A stretch of DNA of 64,000 nucleotides from Mangrovimicrobium sp033283325 (GCA_033283325.1 JAWMQO010000005.1:186001-250000); one strand, 5' to 3'; counted from the first letter of the stretch, positions 28,956 through 37,078 are shown. Made by a program: numbers and translations. The notes: generated by a model from the letters alone, not told the origin.

Positions 28956-29892
28956 CGCCGAGCTTTACCTGGGCCGGAACGCCGATCGGCAGGTTCTCGC
29001 CGGAGAGCAGGTCGAACTCCGCCAGGTAGACCAGCCGCGAGCGGTCCGAATCGTTGAGGGCGTAGTAGGGGGTGAATGCCGGCTCCGTGGAGATCCAGCG
29101 CAGCCTGCCCTCGATGGTGCCCTCGATGCCATCGATCGAGACCGGGTAGCTGGCGCCGAGCCTGAGCCGCGCCCGCCAGGGCTCAGGCACATAGACCCGC
29201 GCGTAAGGACGCGAATCCGCCAGCAGCACCGCCAGGGTCGACCCCGAGGTCACCCGCTCCCCCTCGTTCCAGGGCAGGCTGTCCAGCCAGGCGTCCCGGG
29301 TGGCGACCACACTGAGGTCGGCGAGCTTGTGCTCCTCCACCGCCAGTTGCGCTTCCGCCGCCTGCAGCGCCGCGGCACCCGCGTCGAGTTGCTCCTTGCG
29401 GGTGCCGTTGGTCAGCCTGAGCAGTTCCTCCTGGGCCGATTGCAAGTTGGCCTCCGCCTCGTCTTTTGTCGCCCGTGTCTGGTCCAGTTCCGCCTGGGCA
29501 GCGAGCTTCTGCTTCACCAGCGACACCGTACGGGTGTATTGCGCCCCCGCCTGCACCAGCGCCGCACGCGCGCCGGAGACCTTGGCGCTGGCGGCCGCAA
29601 TCTCCTCCGGGCGGGCGCCGTTGCGCAGTTCTTCCAGAACCGCACTCGCCTGGCTGACCTCCGCCCGGGAACGGGCCACAACCGCCCGCTGTTGGCGGTC
29701 GTCCAACTGCACCAGCAGGGTCCCCGCCGTGACCTGGGTCCCTTCGGCGACCGGCTGTCGCACGATGATCTCGCCGGCGGTGGCTCGCAGGATGATGCGA
29801 TCCCGTTCCAGGGTGCCCAGGGCGAGGTTGTTCTGCTCGGCACTGCAGGCTGCCAGTGCCAGCAGGAGCAGCAGACTGGTAAGCGCTCGCAT
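28948..29892 (-). CDS. HlyD-type periplasmic adaptor lipoprotein (YbhG-like)
   Basis: A 314-residue membrane-fusion protein. The N-terminus MRALTSLLLLLALAACSAEQ has a lipobox (LAAC, Cys16), so it is probably lipid-anchored. A lipoyl half (GEIIVRQPVAEGTQVTAGTLLVQLDD) is followed by a long alpha-helical hairpin (about residues 70-185, rich in Ala/Glu/Arg), the second lipoyl half (LADLSVVATRDAWLDSLPWNEGERVTSGSTLAVLL) and a beta-barrel region. It links the inner-membrane ABC-2 pump to an outer-membrane channel. It is the first gene of the three-gene operon and overlaps the ATPase gene by eight bases. Confidence 0.92.
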   Translation of the reverse strand: MRALTSLLLLLALAACSAEQNNLALGTLERDRIILRATAGEIIVRQPVAEGTQVTAGTLLVQLDDRQQRAVVARSRAEVSQASAVLEELRNGARPEEIAAASAKVSGARAALVQAGAQYTRTVSLVKQKLAAQAELDQTRATKDEAEANLQSAQEELLRLTNGTRKEQLDAGAAALQAAEAQLAVEEHKLADLSVVATRDAWLDSLPWNEGERVTSGSTLAVLLADSRPYARVYVPEPWRARLRLGASYPVSIDGIEGTIEGRLRWISTEPAFTPYYALNDSDRSRLVYLAEFDLLSGENLPIGVPAQVKLGDE

Positions 29893-30004
29893 GTGGTGTT
29901 CCTGTCGCTGAACGGACCCCGATCATATACGCGTGCAACAGCCCGCAGCAATGAATGTACTCAGCCCCCTAACGAAGTCGGGCACCCGAAGTTCCCTCGG
30001 CCGA

Positions 30005-30087
30005 GGGCAGCATCCGGCTTAAACCTGTCCCAATGTGAGTATTAAACGCTTTCGAGCAGTGGGGCAGGTTTAAGCCGGATGCTGCCC
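30005..30087 (+). repeat. palindromic element, family 1 (copy 1)
   Basis: Arms at 30005-30027 and 30065-30087 are perfect 23-base inverted repeats; adding the next five bases on each side extends them to 28 pairs with one T/G mismatch. The centre at 30033-30059 contains the core GAGTATTAAACGCTTTCGA. The core and the inner arm (CCTGTCCC and GGGGCAGG) recur at 34841-34910, while the outer arm sequence is different there. Confidence 0.85.
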
Positions 30088-30160
30088 GTGATCGAGCGCT
30101 TCGGAGCCCGGGTTCGAACGCTGCGGTGCGTTGAGACCCGCACCTGACAGAATTTCCCCA

Positions 30161-30190
30161 TGCGGTTCGAAAGCGTTTAATACTCGCATC
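30161..30190 (-). repeat. inverted core copy of family 1 palindrome
   Basis: TCGAAAGCGTTTAATACTC at 30167-30185 is an exact 19-base reverse complement of the core at 30033-30059. It is bounded by short arms ATGCG and CGCAT. The two cores face each other about 110 bases apart, similar to paired REP elements. Confidence 0.75.
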
Positions 30191-30319
30191 ACGGAAATAG
30201 CGCGGGTGAATGCTCTCACAAAGCCATCCTTCCAGACCCACGCGATCAGCGTGCCATAGCTAAACCGCTTTGCGATTTCCGCCATTGCTTGTAGAGTGAA
30301 AATGGCCCGGGGGGAGGTA

Positions 30320-31924
30320 ATGTCGGCCAGTCTACGCGAAACCAATCTCAGTAAACTCACCGAACAGGTCTACGACGTGCTGATCGTGGGCGGCGGCATC
30401 AATGGCGCCGTGGCTGCGGCGGCTCTGGCGGGGCGCGGCGTCAAGGTGGCCCTGATCGACCGGGAGGACTTCGCCAGCGGGGTGAGTTCCAACTCCTCGA
30501 ACCTCGCCTGGGGCGGTATCAAGTATCTCGAGAGCCACGAGTACCTGCTGGTCAACAAACTGTGCAAGTCGCGCAACCAGCTGATGCGGGCCTACCCCTC
30601 GACAGTGCAGGAAATCCGCTTCTTTACCACCATCCAGAAGGGCTTTCGTTTCTGGCCGTTCATTATATTCCTCGGCTCGCTGCTCTACTGGATCATGGGC
30701 CGCTTCGCCACCGCTGCGCCGCGCTACTACAGCGCCCGCGACCTCGAGCGCCGCGAACCCATCGTGGATACCAGCAATGCCGCGGGGGGGCTGGAGTACT
30801 CCGATTGCTACCTCTACGACAACGACGCCCGCTTTGTCTTCAACTTCATCCGCACGGCGCTCGATTATGGCTGTGTCGCGGCCAACTACGTGGAATCGGT
30901 CGCCTGCCGCCGCGCCGGCGAGCTCTGGGTGACCAGTGCCCGTGACAACGAGTCAGGGCGAGAACTCACCATTCGCTCGCGGGTGCTGATCAATGCCTGC
31001 GGCCCCTGGGCGGACCTGCACAACCAGATGACGGGCGAGAAGACCGAGTACCGCCATGTTTTCTCCAAGGGCATCCACCTGGTGGTGGACAAACTCACCG
31101 ACAACAAGCGGGTACTCACTTTTTTCGCCAGCGACGGCCGGCTTTTCTTTTTGATCCCGATGGGGCGGCGCACCTGCATCGGCACCACCGACACCCAGGT
31201 GGAGCGGCCGGAGGTGGGGGTGACCGACGAAGACAGGGACTTCGTCCTCGCCAACGTCAACGCATTGCTGGACCTGGAAAAGCCCCTGACCCGCGAGGAT
31301 GTGATCGCCGAGCGGGTCGGTGTTCGGCCGCTGGCGGTCGCCGGCAATGGCGCGAGGGCGGACTGGGTGCAGTTGTCGCGCAAGCACGTGATCGAGCAGA
31401 GCGAACACCATCGCCACCTGACGATCTTCGGCGGCAAACTGACCGACTGTCTCAACGTGGGCGACGAGATCGTGGAGAAGGTCGCCGCCATGGGGGTGGT
31501 GATTCCCTACCCGGACAACTGCTGGTACGGCGAACCGGGGGAGGATACCCACCGGGAGTTCATGCTGCAGGCGAAACTGATGAATCTCGACTCCCTTACC
31601 GCGCCGATTTCCTCGGAGCCCCTTTCCCAGCGTTTCTGGCGGCGCTATGGCAGCGCGGCATTTATCCTCCTCGAGCGCATCCGCGCCGACCAGGGCGAGG
31701 CAGACCTGCTGATCGAGAACGCCGAGTACACCCGCTGCGAGATCGAGTTGGCGGCCCGCCGCGAGATGATCACCCGGCTGGCGGATTTCATGCGCCGCCG
31801 CTCCAAGATCGAGCTGGTGCTGCGGCGGGAGGAGTATGAGTCTGCCCCCGGTTTGCGTGAGGCCTGCGAGATTTTCTTCGGCTCCGCCGCTGATGCAAAA
31901 TTGCGCGAATACTTCTCTGATTGA
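30320..31924 (+). CDS. glpD: FAD-dependent glycerol-3-phosphate dehydrogenase
   Basis: About 534 residues. The N-terminal FAD-binding fold is YDVLIVGGGINGAVAAAALAGRGVKVALIDREDFASGVSSNSSNLAWGGIKYL, the dehydrogenase/oxidase signature of GlpD/GlpA; further matches are LINACGPWAD and FLIPMGRRTCIGTTDTQVERP, and the C-terminal DAO_C domain runs from about residue 420. It oxidises glycerol-3-phosphate to dihydroxyacetone phosphate and passes electrons to quinone at the inner membrane. The start at 30320 follows a GGGAGG very closely (two bases), so an upstream GTG at 30296 or ATG at 30302 cannot be excluded. It has a helical insertion around residues 105-130 (FWPFIIFLGSLLYWIMG) that could attach it to the membrane. 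No glpK, glpF or glpR is adjacent. Confidence 0.88.
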   Translation: MSASLRETNLSKLTEQVYDVLIVGGGINGAVAAAALAGRGVKVALIDREDFASGVSSNSSNLAWGGIKYLESHEYLLVNKLCKSRNQLMRAYPSTVQEIRFFTTIQKGFRFWPFIIFLGSLLYWIMGRFATAAPRYYSARDLERREPIVDTSNAAGGLEYSDCYLYDNDARFVFNFIRTALDYGCVAANYVESVACRRAGELWVTSARDNESGRELTIRSRVLINACGPWADLHNQMTGEKTEYRHVFSKGIHLVVDKLTDNKRVLTFFASDGRLFFLIPMGRRTCIGTTDTQVERPEVGVTDEDRDFVLANVNALLDLEKPLTREDVIAERVGVRPLAVAGNGARADWVQLSRKHVIEQSEHHRHLTIFGGKLTDCLNVGDEIVEKVAAMGVVIPYPDNCWYGEPGEDTHREFMLQAKLMNLDSLTAPISSEPLSQRFWRRYGSAAFILLERIRADQGEADLLIENAEYTRCEIELAARREMITRLADFMRRRSKIELVLRREEYESAPGLREACEIFFGSAADAKLREYFSD

Positions 31925-31972
31925 ACCCCGGCAGCATCCCCCTGTCTGAGCCGTTTTTGTGGAGATTCTCCC

Positions 31973-32968
31973 ATGCCCCGACATAAACTCCTGCCCCTGG
32001 CGCTGGTGGTGGCGGGCCATGCCGCTTCCCTGGCGGCCGACGAAATGGCCCGCTGCACCACCATCAATGACGATGATGACCGGCTGGCCTGTTACGATGC
32101 CCTCGCGGGGCGCGAACCCCGGCAGCAGGAAGATGCGGCCGCGGGGGTTCTGTCCCCGGGCGAAGAGCCAGAAGGCCTCTACGCCCAGCGCGCCGATGAA
32201 GAGAAGGAGGAGGCCAATAACCCCTGGGCCATCACCCCGCACCATCGCAACTACCTGTTACCCCTCACCTACAATGCACAGGTCAACGAAGGGCCCTGGG
32301 ATCAGCTGCACCCCGAGTCGAAGCCGGACGACGTGGAGCTCAAGTTCCAGGTGAGTTTCAAAGCCCTGATCCGCGACGAACCGCTGGGCGAGGGTACCCA
32401 GCTGTGGGGCGCCTACACCCAGGAGAGCTGGTGGCAGGCCTATAACGCGGCGGAATCACGCCCCTTCCGGGAAACCAACTACCAGCCGGAAATCTTCCTC
32501 AGTTTCGAGAATGACTGGGAAATTCTCGGCTTCACCAACAACCTGCTGGCGGTTTCGCTCAACCACCAGTCCAACGGCCGCAGCGAACCCTTGTCGCGGA
32601 GCTGGAACCGGGTGATCGGCACCGCCCTCTTCGAGCGCAGGAACCTGACCCTCGCGGCCCGCGCCTGGTATCGCATTCCCGAGGACGACGAGGATGACGA
32701 CAACCCGGACCTGCAGGATTACCTGGGCTACGGTGACCTCGAGGCGGTGTGGAAATGGGATGACCAGGCCTTTGGCGTCACCCTGCGCAATATCATCGAG
32801 GGCGGGGAAGACGGCGCGGTACAGCTGGACTGGACCTTCCCCCTGCCGGGGACCCGGCGCTTTCGCGGCTACCTCCAGTACTACTACGGCTATGGCGAGA
32901 GCCTGATCGATTACGACGCCAGGACCAACCGCATCGGCGCCGGTGTGGTGCTGACCGACCTGCTCTAG
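31973..32968 (+). CDS. pldA: outer-membrane phospholipase A (PldA/OMPLA)
   Basis: A 331-residue outer-membrane phospholipase. The catalytic block NHQSNGRSEPLSRSWNRV gives His198, Ser200 and Asn212 with the same 14-residue spacing as His142-Ser144-Asn156 of Escherichia coli OMPLA. After the signal peptide there is a cysteine-bracketed segment (RCTTINDDDDRLACYDAL) and an acidic, disordered linker of about 40 residues before the barrel starts at LTYNAQV. It hydrolyses phospholipids that reach the outer leaflet, keeping outer-membrane asymmetry; dimerisation and calcium activate the family. It begins 48 bases after the glycerol-3-phosphate dehydrogenase gene, so the two may share a transcript linking phospholipid breakdown and glycerol-3-phosphate use. 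Confidence 0.93.
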   Translation: MPRHKLLPLALVVAGHAASLAADEMARCTTINDDDDRLACYDALAGREPRQQEDAAAGVLSPGEEPEGLYAQRADEEKEEANNPWAITPHHRNYLLPLTYNAQVNEGPWDQLHPESKPDDVELKFQVSFKALIRDEPLGEGTQLWGAYTQESWWQAYNAAESRPFRETNYQPEIFLSFENDWEILGFTNNLLAVSLNHQSNGRSEPLSRSWNRVIGTALFERRNLTLAARAWYRIPEDDEDDDNPDLQDYLGYGDLEAVWKWDDQAFGVTLRNIIEGGEDGAVQLDWTFPLPGTRRFRGYLQYYYGYGESLIDYDARTNRIGAGVVLTDLL

Positions 32969-33005
32969 CCGCGGCCAGCGGGGAAGGTAACAATTCACGG
33001 TCAAA

Positions 33006-33034
33006 TTGTAAGCAGGGCGCCGATCCCGTAAAAT
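33006..33034 (+). promoter_or_regulatory. sigma70-like promoter of the SulP gene
   Basis: TTGTAA at 33006-33011 and TAAAAT at 33029-33034 are separated by 17 bases, a good match to the -35 and -10 consensus. Transcription would start near 33041 and leave a leader of about 90 bases before the GTG at 33132. Confidence 0.55.
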
Positions 33035-33131
33035 CGCCGCCCTTCCCTGCGTCGAACATAACAAAGACTACACCGCACGGTAACCGAAACCCTGCGCGGC
33101 CTGGCTGCGCCCCGGACCAGTGGAGTCGATT

Positions 33132-34697
33132 GTGTTCGAAATTCATCCCAGCAAAGTCGCGACGGTCAAAAATGACCTGCTATCGGGACTCACCGTGGCC
33201 CTCGCCCTGGTTCCGGAAGCCGTGGCCTTCGCCTTCGTCGCCGGCGTGGAGCCTCTCGTCGGCCTCTACGCCGCCTTCCTGGTGGGCCTGATCACCGCCT
33301 GCATCGGCGGCCGCCCGGGGATGATTTCCGGCGCCACCGGCGCGCTGGCGGTCGTGATGGTGGCGCTGGTGGCGGACCACGGAGTGGAGTACCTCTTCGC
33401 CACGGTAGTCCTCATGGGCTTTTTGCAGATCGGCGCCGGCGTGCTGGGGCTGGGCAAATTCATCCGCATGGTGCCCCACCCGGTGATGCTCGGCTTCGTC
33501 AACGGCCTGGCCATCGTGATCTTCCTCGCCCAACTGGGCCAGTTCGGTACCGCTGGCGAGCCCGGCTGGGCCGAGGGCACCTTCTTCGAGGGCACGGTGA
33601 TCGACGTCGCCTGGCTGCAGGGCAGCGAGTTGTACCTGCTGTGCGGCCTGGTGCTGCTGACCATGGCGATCATCCACTTCCTGCCCAAGCTGACAACCGC
33701 CGTGCCCTCGTCGCTGGCGGCCATCGTGGTGGTGAGCCTGCTGGTGATCGGCCTGAACCTCGATACCCGGGTGGTCGGCGATGTCGCCTCCATCAAGGGC
33801 GGCCTGCCCAGCTTCCACATTCCCGCGGTGCCCCTGAACTGGGAAACCCTGGGCATCATCTTCCCCTACTCGGTCATCCTCGCCGCCATCGGCCTGATCG
33901 AGTCCCTGCTGACCCTGCGCCTGGTGGACGAAATCACCGAGACCCGCGGCCGCGGCAACAAGGAGTGCGTGGGCCAGGGCGTCGCCAACACCGTCACCGG
34001 CTTCTTCGGCGGCATGGGCGGCTGCGCGATGATCGGCCAGAGCATGATCAACGTGAATTCCGGCGGCCGCGGCCGCCTCTCGGGCATCTCCGCGGCCCTC
34101 TTCCTGCTGACCTTCATCCTCGTCGCCTCGCCCCTGATCGAGCAGATCCCGCTGGCGGCACTGATCGGCGTGATGTTCATCGTGGTCATCGGCACCTTCG
34201 AGTGGAGTAGTTTCCGGGTGATCCGCAAGGTGCCCAGGAGCGATGCCCTGGTGCTGGTGCTGGTCTCCGGGGTCACCGTGGCCACCGACCTCGCGGTGGC
34301 GGTGGTCGTGGGCGTCATCGTCTCCGCCCTGGTCTTCGCCTGGGAACACGCCAAGCACATCCGGGTGGAAGCGCGGCAGGACCACAAGGGCTCAACCGTC
34401 TACGGCGTTCACGGCCCCCTGTTCTTCGGCTCGGTAACCAGCTTCCTCGAGCAGTTCGACCCGGCGGACGCGAACAGCGATGTCATCGTCGACTTCGCCG
34501 ATTCCCGTGTCTGCGACCACTCGGGCCTGGAGGCGATCGACTCCCTGGCGGAGCGTTACCTCAACGTGGGCAAGACGCTGCACCTGGTGCATCTGTCTTC
34601 GGACTGCAAAAATCTCCTGCGCAAGGCGGGGGGGCTGGTCGAGGTCAATGTGATTGAGGATCCGCATTACTTTGTTGCGGATGACGCGCTGGGCTAG
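33132..34697 (+). CDS. SulP-family inorganic anion transporter with STAS domain
   Basis: About 521 residues. I choose the GTG at 33132 because GGAG lies six bases upstream; an in-frame GTG at 33120 lacks a site. The transporter domain shows the SulP motifs LSGLTVALALVPEAVAFAFVAGVEPLVGLYAAF and GRPGMISGATGALAVVM, with 12-14 hydrophobic segments, ending at about residue 410. A C-terminal STAS domain follows (VYGVHGPLFFGSV ... VIVDFADSRVCDHSGLEAIDSLAERY). Members move sulfate, bicarbonate or other anions, often with sodium. The E-T-R-G-R-G-N-K-E motif (VDEITETRGRGNKECVGQGVANTVTGFFGGMGGCAMIGQS) is typical of the bicarbonate/unknown subgroup. The substrate is not decided by the sequence. Confidence 0.92.
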   Translation: MFEIHPSKVATVKNDLLSGLTVALALVPEAVAFAFVAGVEPLVGLYAAFLVGLITACIGGRPGMISGATGALAVVMVALVADHGVEYLFATVVLMGFLQIGAGVLGLGKFIRMVPHPVMLGFVNGLAIVIFLAQLGQFGTAGEPGWAEGTFFEGTVIDVAWLQGSELYLLCGLVLLTMAIIHFLPKLTTAVPSSLAAIVVVSLLVIGLNLDTRVVGDVASIKGGLPSFHIPAVPLNWETLGIIFPYSVILAAIGLIESLLTLRLVDEITETRGRGNKECVGQGVANTVTGFFGGMGGCAMIGQSMINVNSGGRGRLSGISAALFLLTFILVASPLIEQIPLAALIGVMFIVVIGTFEWSSFRVIRKVPRSDALVLVLVSGVTVATDLAVAVVVGVIVSALVFAWEHAKHIRVEARQDHKGSTVYGVHGPLFFGSVTSFLEQFDPADANSDVIVDFADSRVCDHSGLEAIDSLAERYLNVGKTLHLVHLSSDCKNLLRKAGGLVEVNVIEDPHYFVADDALG

Positions 34698-34729
34698 GCT
34701 ACGCTCTGGTTGTGAAGTCCGGAATAAGT

Positions 34730-35115
34730 GGCACCGGGGGCTCCGGTCCACGCATCGCCCCGGCATTCTTCAACGCTCCTCCAAAGCGTTCTGAGTCGTC
34801 GCTTATGAACAATGCCGGGGCGCTGCTCCGTCGGTAGGGGTTCCGGGCATTTGCCCTGTCCCACGCGACTATAAACGCTTTGGAGCGAGGGGCAGGGCAA
34901 ATGCCCGGAAGCCCGGGAAGCCGGCACCGGGGACTTCGATCCACGCATCGCCCCGCCATTCTTCAACGCTCCTCCAAAGCGTTCTGAGTCGTCGCTTATG
35001 AACAATGCCGGGGCGCTGCTCCGTCGGTAGGGGTTCCGGGCATTTGCCCTGTCCCGCGCGACTATAAACGCTTTGGAGCGAGGGGCAGGGCAAATGTCCG
35101 GAAGCCCGGGAATCT
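34730..35115 (+). repeat. two tandem 193-bp units carrying family 1 palindromes
   Basis: Unit 1 (34730-34922) and unit 2 (34923-35115) are about 95% identical by eye. Each unit contains palindrome A, with 12-base perfect arms (34756-34767 with 34811-34822 in unit 1) around an inverted core-like segment, and palindrome B, with 18-base perfect arms (34841-34858 with 34893-34910) around the core TATAAACGCTTTGGAGC. The palindrome B inner arm CCTGTCCC...GGGGCAGG and core match the element at 30005-30087; its outer arms do not. A degenerate third start (GGCATCCGGAAGCCCGG) follows. Confidence 0.85.
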
Positions 35116-35151
35116 GGCATCCGGAAGCCCGGTATACGGAGCCGCGGAGTT

Positions 35152-35179
35152 GATCGCCCGCGGAGCGGGCTCCCACAGC
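35152..35179 (-). repeat. REP-like palindrome (GTGGGAGCCCGC family)
   Basis: On the minus strand the sequence reads GCTGTGGGAGCCCGCTCCGC followed by GGGCGATC, a stem-loop with GCCCGC/GCGGGC. Related copies lie at 42572-42647 and 52469-52572. All are between genes, two of them next to gene 3' ends. This resembles the REP elements of pseudomonads and relatives. Confidence 0.65.
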
Positions 35180-35190
35180 TTTGGGGCCGG

Positions 35191-35964
35191 TCAGGTTTCG
35201 ACGAAGGCGCGCTCGATCACGTAGTGGGCCTGTTGTCCGTGGCGGGATTCGCGGAAGCCGCGCTCGTCCAGCAGCGCGCAGATATCCTTCAGCATGCTCG
35301 GACTGCCGCAGATCATGAAGCGGTCGTCGTCCGGGTTGGCCCGCGGCAGGCCGATGTCGTGTTCCAGCTTGCCGATGCGCAGCAAGTCCGTCAGGCGGCC
35401 GTTGTTGACGTACTTCTCGCGGGTCACCGTGGGGTAGTAGATCAGCTTTTCGCGGACGATATCGCCGAGGTACTCGTGCTGCGGCAGGTGCTCGGTGATC
35501 AGCTCCTGGTAGGCCAGTTCCTCCACCTCGCGGCAGCCGTGGGTGAGGATGACCTTGTCGTAGCTTTCGTAGATCTCCGGGTCGCGGATGATGCTGAGGA
35601 AAGGCGCCAGGCCAGTGCCGGTGGCGATCAGGTAGAGGTGCCTGCCGGGGAGCAGGTTGTCGTTGACGAGGGTGCCGGTGGCCTTGCTGTTCACCAGGAC
35701 CTCGTCGCCTACCTTGATGTTCTGCAATTTCGAAGTCAGCGGGCCGTCAGGCACCTTGATGCTGAAGAACTCCAGTTCGTCCTCGTAGTTGGCGCTGGCC
35801 ATGCTGTAGGCGCGCAGCAGGGGCTTGCCCTCGTGCTCGAGCCCGATCATGGTGAAGTAGCCGTTCTTGTAGCGAAAACCGCGGTCGCGGGTGGTCTTGA
35901 AACTGAACAGGCGGTCGGTCCAGTGGTGGACTTCCGTGACCTGTTCGCGCAGCAGGTTTGCCAT
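35191..35964 (-). CDS. fpr: ferredoxin--NADP(+) reductase
   Basis: A 257-residue Fpr-type flavoprotein. The start at 35964 gives the usual family N-terminus MANLLREQVTEVHHWTDRLFSFKTTRD. FAD binding is shown by LLRAYSMASANYEDELEFF, NADP binding by YLIATGTGLAPFLSIIRDPEIYESYDKVILTHGCRE and DRFMICGSPSMLKD, and the C-terminus YVIERAFVET is diagnostic. It transfers electrons between NADPH and ferredoxin or flavodoxin and helps in oxidative stress and iron-sulfur cluster repair. It is divergent from a LysR-type regulator over an AT-rich region, as fpr and finR are in pseudomonads, so redox-responsive activation is likely. Confidence 0.96.
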   Translation of the reverse strand: MANLLREQVTEVHHWTDRLFSFKTTRDRGFRYKNGYFTMIGLEHEGKPLLRAYSMASANYEDELEFFSIKVPDGPLTSKLQNIKVGDEVLVNSKATGTLVNDNLLPGRHLYLIATGTGLAPFLSIIRDPEIYESYDKVILTHGCREVEELAYQELITEHLPQHEYLGDIVREKLIYYPTVTREKYVNNGRLTDLLRIGKLEHDIGLPRANPDDDRFMICGSPSMLKDICALLDERGFRESRHGQQAHYVIERAFVET

Positions 35965-36017
35965 GGTGAAAACGCTCCGGGTGGTAAGTGGCGCCACTGT
36001 AGCGCCTCGCCATATAT

Positions 36018-36055
36018 TTGTTTAACGGATAATATAAATAATATATATCGTTAAA
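36018..36055. promoter_or_regulatory. divergent promoter/operator between fpr and finR-like gene
   Basis: An unusually AT-rich stretch in a GC-rich genome. TTTAACGGATA at 36021-36031 and its imperfect complement TATATCGTTAAA ending at 36055 form an interrupted dyad of the size and T-N-A form bound by LysR-type regulators. TTGTTT at 36018 and TATATA at about 36042 could serve as -35 and -10 for the rightward gene. The dyad lies where a regulator could control both directions. Confidence 0.55.
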
Positions 36056-36075
36056 TCCGATTAAAGGACTTCCCC

Positions 36076-36963
36076 ATGCACTACACCCTGCGTCAACTGG
36101 AGGTCTTCCTGGCGACGGCCCGCCACGAGAATGTCAGCCGGGCCGCCGAGGAACTGGCGATGTCCCAGTCGGCGGCCAGCGGGGCCCTGGCGGAGCTGGA
36201 GCGTCACTTCGAGGTAAAGCTCTTCGACCGCCTGGGCAAGCGACTGCAACTCAGCGAGCTGGGCAGGGAGCTGCGCCCGGAGGCGGAAAACCTGCTGGCC
36301 CGGGCGGAGGCTTTCGAGCAATCCCTGCGGGGCAGCGAGGCCGCCGGCGCGTTGCGCATCGGCGCGACCCTGACCATCGGCAACTATCTCGCGGTGGGCA
36401 TGATCGCCGCCTTCCGCGAGCGTTACCCCGATGCGGACCTCTCCCTGCAGGTGGCCAACACCGAGTCCATCGTCAATCGCGTGGCCAGTTATGAGCTGGA
36501 TATCGGCATGATCGAGGGAGAGATGAATCACCCGCGGCTGGAAACCCTGCACTGGCGCGACGATGAACTGCAGGTTTTCGCCGCGCCGGATCATCCGCTG
36601 GCGCAGGCGGGGCCGGTGAGCGATGCCGACCTGATGCGGCTACCCTGGATTGTGCGGGAGTCCGGCTCAGGTACACGGCAGACCTTCGAGCGCGCCATGC
36701 ACGGCATTCTGCCGGATCTCGATATCAGCATGGAGCTGCAACATACGGAGGCCATCAAGCGGGCCGTCGAGGCAGGGCTGGGGGTGAGCTGCCTCTCCGC
36801 CATTACCCTGCGGGAGGCCTTCGCCCGCGGCTCGCTGGTCCCGCTGCAGGTCCCGCAGCGGGACTTCTCCCGGCAGTTCAACCTGATCGTGCACCGGCAG
36901 AAATTCCACGGTCGCAGCCTGCAGCGCTGGCTGGAGCTCTGTGGCATCCCGGAGCGCGAATGA
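36076..36963 (+). CDS. finR: LysR-type regulator, FinR-like
   Basis: A 295-residue LysR-family activator. The winged helix-turn-helix is residues 4-63 (TLRQLEVFLATARHENVSRAAEELAMSQSAASGALAELERHFEVKLFDRLGKRLQLSELG) and the effector domain starts at about 90 (GALRIGATLTIGNYLAVGMIAAF). It is divergent from fpr with a dyad between, the same arrangement as finR-fpr in Pseudomonas, where FinR activates fpr under superoxide and sulfite stress. The symbol rests on this context; the related YeiE regulators look similar in sequence. A run of AAAGGA precedes the ATG. Confidence 0.85.
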   Translation: MHYTLRQLEVFLATARHENVSRAAEELAMSQSAASGALAELERHFEVKLFDRLGKRLQLSELGRELRPEAENLLARAEAFEQSLRGSEAAGALRIGATLTIGNYLAVGMIAAFRERYPDADLSLQVANTESIVNRVASYELDIGMIEGEMNHPRLETLHWRDDELQVFAAPDHPLAQAGPVSDADLMRLPWIVRESGSGTRQTFERAMHGILPDLDISMELQHTEAIKRAVEAGLGVSCLSAITLREAFARGSLVPLQVPQRDFSRQFNLIVHRQKFHGRSLQRWLELCGIPERE

Positions 36964-37078
36964 AAGGGCTGTCGGTGGCTTTTCCACAGAATCGGGCCAA
37001 TTGATCTACTTTTAGAAGTGCCGCGCGGGTCGGTTTGCGTGCTGCATTTCCAGAAAAGTCAAAGAAAAGGAGAGTTCA

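Larger units (their letters stand above)
29893..30319. other. non-coding gap filled by palindromic repeats
   Basis: This 427-base region between the divergent adaptor and glycerol-3-phosphate dehydrogenase genes contains the strong palindrome at 30005-30087, a shorter hairpin (GGTGCG at 30125-30130 with CGCACC near 30138-30143) and an inverted copy of the palindrome core at 30167-30185. Short open frames here only cross repeat DNA and I do not regard them as genes. Promoters for both flanking genes must lie here; I cannot place them with confidence. Confidence 0.6.
34698..35190. other. non-coding gap consisting of tandem palindromic repeats
   Basis: This 493-base region lies between the convergent SulP and fpr genes. 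It is almost entirely a 193-base unit repeated twice, followed by a partial third start and a REP-like palindrome. Open frames inside it are by-products of the repeat and have no ribosome binding sites. Confidence 0.8.

Noticed and set aside
30100..30125. GGTTCGAA segments here and at 49592 that resemble the T-arm of a tRNA.
   Set aside because: No acceptor stem, D-arm or anticodon arm can be formed around them; they are parts of palindromes.
34730..35115. CRISPR-like array from the repeated blocks.
   Set aside because: There are only two units of 193 bp, nearly identical throughout, with no short repeat/unique spacer alternation and no cas genes.
34694..35176. Minus-strand frames of 160, 86 and 83 codons in the repeat block.
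   Set aside because: They repeat the same peptide because the DNA is repeated, and have no ribosome binding site or recognisable domain.
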